Assembly: GCF_009930875.1 (NCBI RefSeq)
Contig: NZ_CP025249.1
Coordinates: forward strand, 992,001 to 1,056,000
From: Actinomyces sp. 432
GTDB taxonomy: Bacteria; Actinomycetota; Actinomycetes; Actinomycetales; Actinomycetaceae
Direction: 5' to 3'
DNA: 64,000 nucleotides
Shown: positions 36,371-45,738 of the stretch, one piece after another
How positions within the stretch are numbered: the first letter of the stretch is position 1
Layout of the letters: every line of letters begins with the position of its first letter
Notes under the pieces: generated by a model
Seen by the model: only the letters and a program-made list of their open reading frames with translations
What the model was told of the DNA's origin: nothing
Databases searched by the model: none
Made by a program: the position numbers and the translations under genes

Positions 36371-39078
36371 CCACGATCTCCCGATACACCCCCTCCACTA
36401 TGCCCGGTGAGCAGCTCGAGCGCCTGTTCGTGGCGCGCGAGCGGATCCTGGCCCGCCTCGTGGAGCGCGTGGAGGCGCTGGGAACTACTCCGAGCCCGCA
36501 TCACACCCTCCTGGTTGGGCCGCGGGGGGCTGGCAAGACGCACCTCATCGCCCTGGTTGCACATCGCGCCCGCCGCCTGACCGAGGGCGGCCAACGAATG
36601 CGCATAGCGTGGTTGCCCGAGGACCCATGGACGATCGCGTCCTACGGGAGACTACTGGCGGCCATCCTTGACGCGGCGGGTGAGGAGGCCGACTCGCATC
36701 TCAGCGAAGACCAGCTCGATGCGCAACTGCGCGCCTCGCTGCGTACCAACGGCCCGGTACTGCTGCTCATGGAGAACGTGGACCAGGTTCTTAATGCGAT
36801 TGGCGACCTGGGTCAGCAGCGCCTGCGGAATCTCTTCCAGACCGAATCCGGCATCCTCTTGATCGGTTCCACGACGACGCTGGACCGGACGCTCGCCGAT
36901 GAGGCCTTCCCCTTCTTCGACTTCTTCGACACGATCCGCCTTGAGCCATTCTCTGCCCAGGAGGCCCAGGACATGCTGCGGGCTCTCGCCCACGAGGGCG
37001 GGGACAGCGCGCTGGAGGAGCGGCTGGAAGAGCCCGACGCCGTCGCGCGTATTCATACCATTTCGCATTTGGCGGGTGGTCAACCACGGTTGTGGGCACT
37101 GCTCGGCAGCGTGCTGACAGTGGACCAGGTGGATAACATCACCGACCTTCTGCTCACCCGCTTCGACGATCTCACTCCCTATTACCAGGAGCGGCTCGCA
37201 CGGCTCTCGCCGCAGCAGCGGCTCGTCGTCGCCGAACTCGCGACGGCCGACAGGCCACTGCCGGTCAAGGCGATTGCCGAGCGAGTAGGTGCGGATCAGC
37301 GCAGCGTGGCCAAGTCGGTAAGTGATCTCGTGGATCAGGGCTGGCTCGCCGCGGTCTCAACCCCGTTCGCCCATCTGCTCGACCGGCGCAGGACCTACTA
37401 CGAGCTGGCCGAGCCGCTGGCTCGTCTCGCCTTCCAGATCAAGGAGTCCCGTGGTGAGCCGCTTAAGCTCATTATTGAGTTCCTGGTCAACTGGTTCGAT
37501 GCCGAGGAGCTGCAGGCATCGAGTGAAACTGAGTACGCCAGCGCTGCGATGGAAATGATCGACCAGGATGAGACGCTCAGCCTTGTGCGCGGCCTGACGA
37601 GCCTTCCGGCTGTGCGCCGCCCTTCGCTCGCCCTTCTAGGCCGGGTTGAGGATGCACTTGCTGCTCTCGCCGGCGGAGATGCCGAGCCGGTTATGAGCCT
37701 GCCAAGCACGCTGCGGCAGGCAATAGAACTGCGCTATGGCGAGGAAGACGGCATCACTGACATGCGACTGATGCTGCTTGAGCGGGCGCTGACGGAAGTG
37801 GGGAATGTTCCGCAGGCGGACTCGCAGGCGGCATGGCTGTCTCGCGCTGAACGGCTCGACGTCGAGGCGCTGTCTCCGCAAAGCCGCCTAATGCATATGC
37901 GTTGGCTGGCCGCCGGCTGGCGTCTGGATGAGGCCGACGCGGCACTCTCTACGATTCCGCCGGGGACTGAGCATGTTGATGGTCAGGAGGCGCTCGCTGC
38001 CGCGTACCAGGCCTCAGGGCGGGTGATCGAGGCCGTCAAGTTGTACGAGCAGGTAGTTCAGGACCGCCTGCAGCTGCTGGGACCGGACCACTCCGACACC
38101 CTGGCCAGCCGCAACAACCTCGCTTACGCCTACAAGGAGGCGGGCAGGCTGGAGGAGGCTATCGAACTGTGCGAGCAGGTCCTGCATGACCGCCTGCGCA
38201 TCCTTGGCCCCGACCACCCCCAAACCTTGACCAGCCGCAACAACCTCGCCGCCGCCTACCAGGAGGCGGGCAGGCTGGAGCAGGCTATCGAACTGTACGA
38301 GCAGGTCCTGCAGGACCGCCTGCGCATTCTGGGACCCGACCATCCCCACACCCTGGCCATCCGCAACAACCTCGCCGCCGCCTACCAGGAGGCGGGCAGG
38401 CTGGAGGAGGCCATCGAACTGTACGAGCAGGTGCTGCACGACAGCCTGCGCATCCTTGGCCCCGACCACCCCGACACCCTGGCCATCCGCAACAACCTCG
38501 CCGCCGCCTACCAGGAGGCGGGCAGGCTGGAGGAGGCCATCGAACTGTACGAGCAGGTCCTGCAGGACCGCCTGCGCGTCCTGGGGCCCGACCACCCCGA
38601 CACCCTGGCCATCCGCAACAATCTCGCCTACGCCTACCAGGAGGCGGGCAGGCTGGAGGAGGCCATCGACCTGTGCGAGCAGGTGCTGCACGACAGCCTG
38701 CGCATCCTGGGACCCGACCACCCCCAAACCCTGATCAGCCGCAACAATCTCGCCTACGCCTACCAGGAGGCGGGCAGGCTGGAGGAGGCCATCGACCTGT
38801 GCGAGCAGGTGCTGCACGACAGCCTGCGCATCCTGGGACCCGACCACCCCCAAACCCTGATCAGCCGCAACAACCTCGCCTACGCCTACCAGGAGGCGGG
38901 CAGGCTGGAGGAGACTATCGACCTGTACGAGCAGGTCCTGCAGGACCGCCTGCGCATTCTGGGACCCGACCACCCCGACACCCTGGACAGCCGCCACAAC
39001 CTCGCCTACGCCTACCACTTGGCAGGGCGTCCGGAGGACGCCGAGAAGCTGCTGGAGCAGTGGCCCTCCGGGAGCTGA
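36367..39078 (+). CDS. STAND-like ATPase with C-terminal TPR array
   Basis: This 903-aa protein has three parts. An ATPase domain holds Walker A LLVGPRGAGKTHL (~48-60) and Walker B VLLLMENVDQV (~131-141), followed by IGSTTTLD as a sensor. A winged-helix region follows (PLPVKAIAERVGADQRSVAK, ~270-310). The C-terminal third is eight 42-residue TPRs of the kinesin-light-chain type (LAAAYQEAGRLEEAIELYEQ pattern) plus a partial ninth. This layout is that of STAND NTPases, where the repeats sense a ligand and the ATPase oligomerises. No effector domain is visible, so the effector may be the partner protein or be absent. It overlaps the first ATPase gene. Confidence 0.75.
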   Translation: MTTISRYTPSTMPGEQLERLFVARERILARLVERVEALGTTPSPHHTLLVGPRGAGKTHLIALVAHRARRLTEGGQRMRIAWLPEDPWTIASYGRLLAAILDAAGEEADSHLSEDQLDAQLRASLRTNGPVLLLMENVDQVLNAIGDLGQQRLRNLFQTESGILLIGSTTTLDRTLADEAFPFFDFFDTIRLEPFSAQEAQDMLRALAHEGGDSALEERLEEPDAVARIHTISHLAGGQPRLWALLGSVLTVDQVDNITDLLLTRFDDLTPYYQERLARLSPQQRLVVAELATADRPLPVKAIAERVGADQRSVAKSVSDLVDQGWLAAVSTPFAHLLDRRRTYYELAEPLARLAFQIKESRGEPLKLIIEFLVNWFDAEELQASSETEYASAAMEMIDQDETLSLVRGLTSLPAVRRPSLALLGRVEDALAALAGGDAEPVMSLPSTLRQAIELRYGEEDGITDMRLMLLERALTEVGNVPQADSQAAWLSRAERLDVEALSPQSRLMHMRWLAAGWRLDEADAALSTIPPGTEHVDGQEALAAAYQASGRVIEAVKLYEQVVQDRLQLLGPDHSDTLASRNNLAYAYKEAGRLEEAIELCEQVLHDRLRILGPDHPQTLTSRNNLAAAYQEAGRLEQAIELYEQVLQDRLRILGPDHPHTLAIRNNLAAAYQEAGRLEEAIELYEQVLHDSLRILGPDHPDTLAIRNNLAAAYQEAGRLEEAIELYEQVLQDRLRVLGPDHPDTLAIRNNLAYAYQEAGRLEEAIDLCEQVLHDSLRILGPDHPQTLISRNNLAYAYQEAGRLEEAIDLCEQVLHDSLRILGPDHPQTLISRNNLAYAYQEAGRLEETIDLYEQVLQDRLRILGPDHPDTLDSRHNLAYAYHLAGRPEDAEKLLEQWPSGS
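37993..39000 (+). repeat. Eight tandem 126-bp repeats encoding TPRs
   Basis: Units of 126 bp run from 37993 to 39000 in frame. Units 6 (38623-38748) and 7 (38749-38874) are identical except for one silent T/C, pointing to recent duplication. The unit number can be expected to vary between strains. Confidence 0.9.
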
Positions 39079-39131
39079 CGCACGCCCTCCCGGGCGCCCG
39101 GCGGCATGACCGAGCCATATAGACCGGTCTG

Positions 39132-39154
39132 GGTGCGTTACTTGTGCCGGTTTC
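39132..39154 (+). repeat. Single 23-bp repeat unit upstream of argS
   Basis: This single unit carries GTTACTTGTGCCGGTTTC followed by GGCGGG. It sits 34 bp before the argS start and so lies within its leader or promoter. Confidence 0.7.
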
Positions 39155-39188
39155 GGCGGGTCGGGGCGGTGCCGGTACGCTGGCGCGC

Positions 39189-40865
39189 GTGACCCCCGAA
39201 GAGCTCGCCGAAGCGATCCGCAACGTCCTCCTCGCCGCCGCCAGCGACGGCAGCCTCGCCCTGCCCGTGGAGGAGGTGCCGGTCCCCAAGGTCGAGCGCC
39301 CCCGCTCCCGCGAGCACGGCGACTGGGCCACCAACGTCGCCATGCAGCTGGCCAAGAAGGCCGGCACCAACCCGCGCGCCCTGGCCCAGTTGCTGGCCGA
39401 GCGCGTGGGCGCCCTGGACGGCGTCGCCTCTGCCGAGGTCGCCGGCCCCGGCTTCCTCAACATCCGCCTGGACGCCGCCAGTGCCGGCGAGCTCGCCCGC
39501 ACCATTCTCAACGCCGGCACCGCCTACGGCACCAACGACTCCCTGGCCGGCCAGCACATCAACCTCGAGTACGTCTCCGCCAACCCGACCGGCCCGGTGC
39601 ACCTGGGCGGGGCCCGGTGGGCCGCCGTCGGCGACTCCCTTGCCCGCATCATGGCCGCCTGCGGTGCCGAGGTCACCCGCGAGTACTACTTCAACGACCA
39701 CGGCACCCAGATCGACCGCTTCGCCCGCTCCCTGCTCGCCGCCGCCCGCGGCCAGGAGACCCCCGAGGACGGCTACGGCGGCTCCTACATCGGCGAGATC
39801 GCCGCCCGGGTAACCGCGGACGAGACCGCCGCCGGCCGCCCCGACCCCGCCACCCTGCCCGACGCAGAGGCCACTGAGGTGTTCCGCGCCCGCGGCGTCG
39901 ACCTCATGTTCGCCGCCGTCAAGGCCGAGCTGCACGCCTTCCGCACCGACTTCGACGTCTTCTTCCACGAGGACTCCCTGCACACCTCCGGCGCCGTCGA
40001 CCGCGCCATCGGCCGCCTGCGTGAGCGCGGCGTCATCTTCGAGGCCGACGGCGCCACCTGGCTGCGCACCACCGACTTCGGCGACGACAAGGACCGCGTC
40101 CTGATCAAGTCCGACGGCGACCCCGCATACTTCGCCGCCGACGTCGCCTACTACCTGGACAAGCGCGCCCGCGGCGCCGACTGCGCCATCTACCTGCTGG
40201 GCGCCGACCACCACGGCTACATCGGCCGCATGATGGCCATGTGCGCCGCCTACGGCGACGAGCCCGGCGTCAACATGCAGATCATCATCGGCCAGCTGGT
40301 CAACCTAGTGCGTGACGGGCAGCCGGTGCGCATGTCCAAGCGTGCCGGCACCGTGGTCACCCTGGAGGACCTGGTCGACGCCGTGGGCGTGGACGCCGCC
40401 CGCTACGCGCTCGCTCGCTCCTCCATGGACTCCATGATCGACATCGACCTGAACCTGCTGGCCTCCACATCCAACGACAACCCCGTCTACTACGTCCAGT
40501 ACGCCCACGCCCGCATTCGCTCGGTGGCCCGCAACGCCATCGAGCGGGGCGTGACCCGCGAGGCCGGCTTCGACCCCGCCCAGCTGGACACCCCCCACGA
40601 CGCCCAGCTGCTGGGTGTACTCGCCCAGTACCCGGCCATCGTCGCCCAGGCCGCCGCCCTGCGTGAGCAGCACCGCGTGGCCCGCTACCTGGAGACGCTC
40701 GCCGCCGCCTACCACACCTGGTACGGCGCCACCCGCGTCACCCCGCGCGGTGACGACCCGGTCGACGCCGGGCACGTCGCCCGCCTGTGGGTCAACGACG
40801 CCGTCGGCCAGGTCATCGCCAACGGGCTCGGCCTGCTGGGCGTGAGTGCTCCGGAGCGCATGTGA
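39189..40865 (+). CDS. argS: Arginyl-tRNA synthetase
   Basis: ArgS charges tRNA-Arg. Class I motifs are present: [20 protein letters not shown] (HIGH-type) and [17 protein letters not shown] (KMSKS-type). The N-terminal Add1 domain with [18 protein letters not shown] and the C-terminal anticodon-binding domain ([16 protein letters not shown]) complete the protein at 558 aa. The GTG at 39189 excludes residues read from the repeat upstream. It heads the argS-lysA pair (TGATG overlap), an arrangement usual in actinobacteria. Confidence 0.95.
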   Translation: MTPEELAEAIRNVLLAAASDGSLALPVEEVPVPKVERPRSREHGDWATNVAMQLAKKAGTNPRALAQLLAERVGALDGVASAEVAGPGFLNIRLDAASAGELARTILNAGTAYGTNDSLAGQHINLEYVSANPTGPVHLGGARWAAVGDSLARIMAACGAEVTREYYFNDHGTQIDRFARSLLAAARGQETPEDGYGGSYIGEIAARVTADETAAGRPDPATLPDAEATEVFRARGVDLMFAAVKAELHAFRTDFDVFFHEDSLHTSGAVDRAIGRLRERGVIFEADGATWLRTTDFGDDKDRVLIKSDGDPAYFAADVAYYLDKRARGADCAIYLLGADHHGYIGRMMAMCAAYGDEPGVNMQIIIGQLVNLVRDGQPVRMSKRAGTVVTLEDLVDAVGVDAARYALARSSMDSMIDIDLNLLASTSNDNPVYYVQYAHARIRSVARNAIERGVTREAGFDPAQLDTPHDAQLLGVLAQYPAIVAQAAALREQHRVARYLETLAAAYHTWYGATRVTPRGDDPVDAGHVARLWVNDAVGQVIANGLGLLGVSAPERM

Positions 40866-42325
40866 TGAGCGCCGTACCCGCGGGCGAGGCCCCCCTCGGC
40901 GCCCTGGTCGCCCCCGATCCCGAGGCGCGTCCGGACCTGTGGCCATGGTCTGCCCGGCGCGGCGCCGACGGCGCCCTTGAGATCGGCGAGCGCAGTGTGG
41001 GGGAGATCCTCGCCGACGCCCCCACTCCAGTGTTTGTCCTGGACGAGGCCGACCTGCGCGGCCGCGCCGCCACCTGGGCCGCCGCCATGGCCGAGGAGTT
41101 CTGGCCCGACTACGGCATGAACGGCGGCCAGGCCTACTACGCCGGCAAGGCCTTCCTCACCACCCGCGTGGCCCGCACGGTCCTGGCCGAGGGCATGGGC
41201 ATCGACACCGCCTCCGCCGGGGAACTGGCCGTGGGCGTCGCCGCGCTGGCCGCCGTCGACGGCGAGGCCGCCACCGCCCACGCCACTCGGCTGGGCCTGC
41301 ACGGCAACGGCAAGACCCGTGCCGAGATCCGCACCGCGCTCGCCCACCGGGTCGGCCACCTGGTCCTGGACTCGGTCGAGGAGATCGAGCTGGCGGCCGC
41401 CGCCGTGCGGGAGCTGCGCGAGTCCGGCCACTACGCTCCCGAGGAGACCGGCTCGGTCATGCTGCGCCTGACCACCGGCATCCACGCCGGCGGGCACGAG
41501 TACATCTCCACCGCCCACGAGGACCAGAAGTTCGGCATCTCCGTGGCCACCGGTGCTGCGCTCGAGGCCGCCCGCGCCGTCGTCGCCGCACCCGAGCTGG
41601 ACCTGCACGGGCTGCACTCCCACATCGGCTCCCAGATCTTCGACCTGGCCGGATTCCGTGAGGCCGTCGGCGTCGTGCTGCGCCTGCGCCACCAGATCGC
41701 CGAGGACACCGGCGTGGTGTGCGAGGAGGTGGACCTGGGCGGCGGCTACGGGATCGCCTACACCGGCGCCGACCCCGTCGCCCCGTCCCCGGCGGACATC
41801 GCCCGCACCCTGGCCGAGGCGGTCCGCGACCTGTGTGCCGAACTGGGCGACGCCGTCCCACATGTTTCCGTGGAACCGGGCCGCTCGATAGCCGGGCCGG
41901 CCATGGTCACCCTGTACACGGTGACCGGGCTCAAGCATGTGGAGCTGGGGGAGGGGACCGCCCGCCTGTACGTGAGCGTAGACGGCGGCATGAGCGACAA
42001 CATCCGCCCTGCGTTGTACGACGCCGCCTACACGGCCCTGGTGGCCAACCGGCGCCCCGACCCGGGGGCTGGGCTGGTGCGGGCGCGCGTGGTCGGAAAG
42101 CACTGCGAGAGCGGCGACGTGGTGGTACGCGACGTGGACCTGCCCGCCGACCTTGCGGTCGGAGACGTGCTGGCGGTTCCGGCCACCGGCGCCTACGGGC
42201 GCTCCATGGCCAGCAACTACAACCTGTTCACCCGGCCCGGCGTCGCCTGGGTTGAGGACGGTCGGCAGGGCTGGGTGCTGCGCCCGGAGACCATCGCCGA
42301 CCTACTCGCCCTGGAGAGGGACTAA
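40865..42325 (+). CDS. lysA: Diaminopimelate decarboxylase
   Basis: LysA makes lysine from meso-diaminopimelate, using PLP. The PLP-lysine region is YYAGKAFLTTRVAR, the HSHIGSQIFDLAGF motif follows, then EEVDLGGGYGIAYTG, VSVEPGRSIAGPA and the C-terminal GKHCESGDVVVRDV with GAYGRSMASNYNLF. At 486 aa the length is normal. The start overlaps the argS stop by one base. Confidence 0.95.
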   Translation: MSAVPAGEAPLGALVAPDPEARPDLWPWSARRGADGALEIGERSVGEILADAPTPVFVLDEADLRGRAATWAAAMAEEFWPDYGMNGGQAYYAGKAFLTTRVARTVLAEGMGIDTASAGELAVGVAALAAVDGEAATAHATRLGLHGNGKTRAEIRTALAHRVGHLVLDSVEEIELAAAAVRELRESGHYAPEETGSVMLRLTTGIHAGGHEYISTAHEDQKFGISVATGAALEAARAVVAAPELDLHGLHSHIGSQIFDLAGFREAVGVVLRLRHQIAEDTGVVCEEVDLGGGYGIAYTGADPVAPSPADIARTLAEAVRDLCAELGDAVPHVSVEPGRSIAGPAMVTLYTVTGLKHVELGEGTARLYVSVDGGMSDNIRPALYDAAYTALVANRRPDPGAGLVRARVVGKHCESGDVVVRDVDLPADLAVGDVLAVPATGAYGRSMASNYNLFTRPGVAWVEDGRQGWVLRPETIADLLALERD

Positions 42326-42631
42326 GCCGACGGTCCTGCCGGGTCGAGTGCGCTCAGCCCCTGCGCGCGGGCGGCGGCCAGGCGCGCGTTATGGGTGAGG
42401 ACCGTGACCGGGTCGCGCGGGTCATTCAGGATGAGGGCTGTGGCCAGGTGAATCGCATCCAGGGAGGCTAGGGATCGGACCGGTTCGCTCGTGCGTGGCC
42501 TCTCGGATGAGACCTTCACGCAGCAGACGCTCGTAGGGAGTCTCCTCGGGATTGATCGGTACCAGGCGGGCGACTGGGCGCCCGCGGTCGGTGATGGTGA
42601 CGGGATGCCCGGAGGAGACGACGTCGGCCAC
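42322..42631 (-). pseudogene. Collapsed VapB-VapC toxin-antitoxin remnant
   Basis: The upstream part encodes a Phd/VapB-like antitoxin core (HPVTITDRGRPVARLVPI) without a proper start: a stop lies a few codons upstream. The downstream part, in another frame, encodes only the C-terminal third of a PIN toxin (LASLDAIHLATALIL, then HNARLAAARAQGL). The catalytic N-terminal part of the toxin is gone, so the pair is dead. The reading is consistent with a single internal deletion. Confidence 0.65.
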
Positions 42632-42658
42632 GATCCGCCCGGAGAGTCGTTAAGGGAA

Positions 42659-42692
42659 GACCCCTACTCCCTGAGGAGGAGGCGTAGGGGTC
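42659..42692. terminator. Hairpin between TA remnant and small membrane ORF
   Basis: GACCCCTAC (42659-42667) pairs with GTAGGGGTC (42684-42692), a 9-bp stem with a 16-base loop. No T-run follows on either strand. Confidence 0.5.
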
Positions 42693-42722
42693 GGAATTCC
42701 ACCCCGGGGACGTACTGCGTGA

Positions 42723-43013
42723 GTGAGATATTCCTTACGGTCGGGTTATGGACATGACGCGCTCTTCCCTGGAGACCCCGCCCCGGCGTGGGGGCGCTAT
42801 GACGAGCCTGTGGATCACCGCCGCGGCACCGTCGGGCGGGGAAGCGACGGCATGCTGGCGGTCTGGGCGCTGGCGACCTGCATACTGGTCGGCCTGCTGC
42901 TGGTGGTAGCCATCACCCCGTCCCTGTACACCGCCTCGGGGCTAGCGCTGAGCCTGTCGGCGCTGGCCGGCTGGAGTGCACTAAGTGCGAGGGTGGTGCG
43001 GGGCCTGCGCTGA
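42723..43013 (+). CDS. Small two-helix membrane protein, hypothetical
   Basis: This is a possible 96-aa protein. Its C-terminal part has two hydrophobic helices (MLAVWALATCILVGLLLVVA and LYTASGLALSLSALAGW). The N-terminal ~40 residues are unlike a membrane protein start; GTG at 42810 or ATG at 42852 are more likely starts. No family is recognised. It stands alone between the TA remnant and hom. Confidence 0.4.
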   Translation: MRYSLRSGYGHDALFPGDPAPAWGRYDEPVDHRRGTVGRGSDGMLAVWALATCILVGLLLVVAITPSLYTASGLALSLSALAGWSALSARVVRGLR

Positions 43014-43033
43014 AATCTGCCCCGACCGATCTC

Positions 43034-43056
43034 GGCACGTAACGTCTACCGATCTC
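43034..43056 (+). repeat. 23-bp repeat unit with partial neighbours
   Basis: One full unit (GGCACGTAACGTCTACCGAT followed by CTC) is flanked by partial units on each side. It has the ATCT-loop variant of the hairpin and lies between the small membrane ORF and hom. Confidence 0.65.
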
Positions 43057-43204
43057 GGCGTGTGGAGGGAGAGGGAAGTGAGCGAGAGGAGGTGACGCCG
43101 TCGCTCACCAAGCCGGAGAGGCACCAAAGCCCTGGCGCCGCCTATGCTGTGCCGAGTCATGCTCGCCCGCCCCGGCGAGCCCGTACGCACTCGAGGTGGT
43201 TCCC

Positions 43205-44565
43205 GTGAAACAGCAGGCAGCCCAGGAAACGGCACAGTCGATCCCGCCGGCCGCGCCGCGGCCGCAGCGCCCCACGCTGCGCGTCGGCGTCCTCGGTTCC
43301 GGCACCGTCGGCACCCAGGTGATCCGCCTGCTGCTCGAACAGGCGGACGACTTCGCCGCCCGCTCCGGTGCCCGCCTGGAGATCACCGGCGTCGCCGTGC
43401 GCGACGTGGACGCCCCCCGAGACGAGGCCGTCCCGCGCGAGCTGCTCACCGACGACGCCCAATCCGTGGCCACCTCCAACGACATCGTCGTCGAACTCAT
43501 CGGCGGCATCGAGCCGGCCCGCACCCTCATCCTGGCGGCCTTCGCCTCCGGAGCCAGCGTCATCACCGGCAACAAGGCCCTGATCGCCGCCCACGGCCCC
43601 GAGCTGTACGCGGCCGCCGCCGCGGCGAACACCGACTTCTACTACGAGGCCGCCGTCGCCGGCGCCATCCCCGTGGTCTACGCCCTGCGCGAGTCCATGG
43701 CAGGCGACCGCGTCACCAGCGTGCTCGGCATCGTCAACGGCACCACCAACTACATCCTGGACGAGATGAGCACTAAGGGCCTGTCCTTCGACGCTGCCCT
43801 CGCCGCCGCCCAGGAGCTCGGCTACGCCGAGGCCGACCCCACCGCCGACGTCGACGGGCTCGACGCCGCCGCCAAGGCCGCCATCATCGCCTCCCTCGCC
43901 TTCCATACGCGTGTCGGTCTCGACGACGTCGAGGTCGAGGGCATCCGCTCCATCACCGCCGACGACATCCGCGAGGCCCACGCCTCCGGCTGCGAGCTCA
44001 AGCTGCTGGCCATCGCCCAGCGCCGCGAGGACGAGCTGGCCAACGGCATCTCCGTGCGCGTGCACCCCGCCCTGGTGCCCGCCGACCACCCACTCGCCAG
44101 CGTCCACGGCGGCTTCAACGCCGTCCTGGTGGAGGCCGAGGCCGCCGGACGGCTCATGTTCTACGGCCAGGGCGCCGGCGGCACCCCCACCGCCTCCGCC
44201 GTGCTCTCCGACGTCGTCGCCGCCGCCGCCCACCGCGTCAACGGGGGACAGGCACCCCGCGAGTCCAGCTACGCCGACCTACCGATCCTGCCCCCGAGCA
44301 GGCGCTCACCCGCTACCAGATCCAACTGCGGGTGGCCGACGCGCCCGGCTCGCTGGCCGCAGTCGCCCAGGTATTCGGCGACCACGACGTCTCCATCAAC
44401 TCGGTGCGGCAGGCCAGCTACGTAGACGTCGGCGACGAACTGGCGTTGGTAACCATCGTCACCCACGCCGCCCCGGTGGGCAGGCTTGAGGCCGCCGTGG
44501 ACGGGCTGCGCGCCCAGGACCGCGTCGCCGAGGTTGTCTCCACCCGCCGCGTAGAGGGGCTGTGA
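43205..44565 (+). CDS. hom: Homoserine dehydrogenase (one apparent frameshift)
   Basis: Hom reduces aspartate semialdehyde to homoserine for Thr and Met. The Rossmann start LRVGVLGSGTVGTQVIRLLL, the catalytic region AAVAGAIPVVYALRESMAG, GIVNGTTNYILDEM and PTADVDGLDAAAKAAI are intact. The frame breaks at 44291-44295, where CCCCC should be CCCCCC; with that base, LPILPPEQALTRYQIQL joins the C-terminal ACT domain (VADAPGSLAAVAQVFGDH). The restored protein is 453 aa, normal for the family. Sequencing error is likely. The GTG at 43205 has GAGGTGG upstream. thrB follows 6 bp after the stop. Confidence 0.9.
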
Positions 44566-44571
44566 AACCAC

Positions 44572-45486
44572 ATGCGACTGGCCAACGAGTGTGCGGCGGT
44601 GCGCGTGCCCGCCACCACCGCGAATATGGGCCCCGGCTTCGACTCCTTCGGGATGGCCTTCACCTACTACGACGAAGTTGAGGTCCGCCCGATCGTGGGC
44701 GCCACCAGTGTCACGGTAAAGGGCGTGGGGGAGGGCACTGTCCCCACCGACGACTCCAACCTGGTGGTACGGGCCCTGCGCGCAGGCCTGGACGCCGCCG
44801 GCGCACCCCAGGCGGGCTTCGAGATGCACTGCCTCAACCGCATCCCCCACGGCGGCGGCATGGGCTCCTCTGCAAGCGCAGCCGTTGCCGGCCTGATGCT
44901 CGCCCGTGGCCTGCTGTCCGACCCCGAGGCGCTGCCCGACGAGGAGGTATTCCGGATCGCCACCGGTTTTGAAGGCCACCCCGATAACGTCGCCCCAGCG
45001 GTATTCGGCGGCGCCACCGTCGCCTGGATCGAGGCCGACGGCACACCCCGCTCCGCGCCCATGCCGGTGGACGCGACCCTGGCAGTGAGCCTGCTGGTCC
45101 CGCCGTCTACCACCAGACTGAGCACCGAGGAGGCCCGCAAGGTCCTGCCCGCCTCCGTGCCGCGCGCCGACGCCCTGTTCAACACCTCCCGCGCCGCCAT
45201 CCTCATGCTCGCCCTCGCGGGGCGCCCGGACCTGCTCATGGCGGGAACCGAGGACCGACTTCACCAGGAGTACCGGCGCGGCGTGCTGCCCGCATCCATG
45301 GCGGTGATGGACTCCCTGCGCGAACAGGGCTACCCGGCGGTCATCTCCGGTGCTGGCCCCACCGTGCTCGTCCTGGCGGATCTGTCTCAGCAGACCCGCT
45401 TCACCCTGGAACGGCACGGGTGGACGGTGCTGCGCCCCGGCATCGATCTGACCGGCGCCCAGCTGGTGGAGCCGTCGGCGCGATAA
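44572..45486 (+). CDS. thrB: Homoserine kinase
   Basis: ThrB phosphorylates homoserine. The GHMP kinase motifs are VPATTANMGPGFDSFGMAF, the P-loop PHGGGMGSSASAAVAGL and the C-terminal AVISGAGPTVLVLAD. The length is 304 aa. It follows hom by 6 bp. The gene order hom-thrC-thrB is common in actinobacteria, but thrC is not here. Confidence 0.95.
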   Translation: MRLANECAAVRVPATTANMGPGFDSFGMAFTYYDEVEVRPIVGATSVTVKGVGEGTVPTDDSNLVVRALRAGLDAAGAPQAGFEMHCLNRIPHGGGMGSSASAAVAGLMLARGLLSDPEALPDEEVFRIATGFEGHPDNVAPAVFGGATVAWIEADGTPRSAPMPVDATLAVSLLVPPSTTRLSTEEARKVLPASVPRADALFNTSRAAILMLALAGRPDLLMAGTEDRLHQEYRRGVLPASMAVMDSLREQGYPAVISGAGPTVLVLADLSQQTRFTLERHGWTVLRPGIDLTGAQLVEPSAR

Positions 45487-45515
45487 GGGCAAAGGAGACT
45501 AAACGGGAGAGGGTT

Positions 45516-45543
45516 CACATGCATCGGTATACCGATGCATGTG
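45516..45543. promoter_or_regulatory. Perfect 28-bp palindrome in the rho leader region
   Basis: A 28-bp perfect palindrome lies at 45516-45543 (left half CACATGCATCGGTA). As RNA it would form a 12-bp stem with a UAUA loop. It sits 30 bp after thrB and about 195 bp before the rho start, without a T-run after it. It could be an operator, an attenuator or a terminator. Confidence 0.6.
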
Positions 45544-45738
45544 CAATGCCATCGGGTGGTCTGCTACTGTTTCCCCGGCGGCGAGCCGAAACGAAGCGGC
45601 GCGCCGCATGCGCACCAGGCTGAGGCCGCAGGCCCTGCCACGGTTCCTCGTCGGTGCACGACTTCATCCCGTGACATTCCGGGACAGTCCCAGATACATC
45701 TGCCACTTCAGGCTGATGTCCACACCGTTAGGACACTC

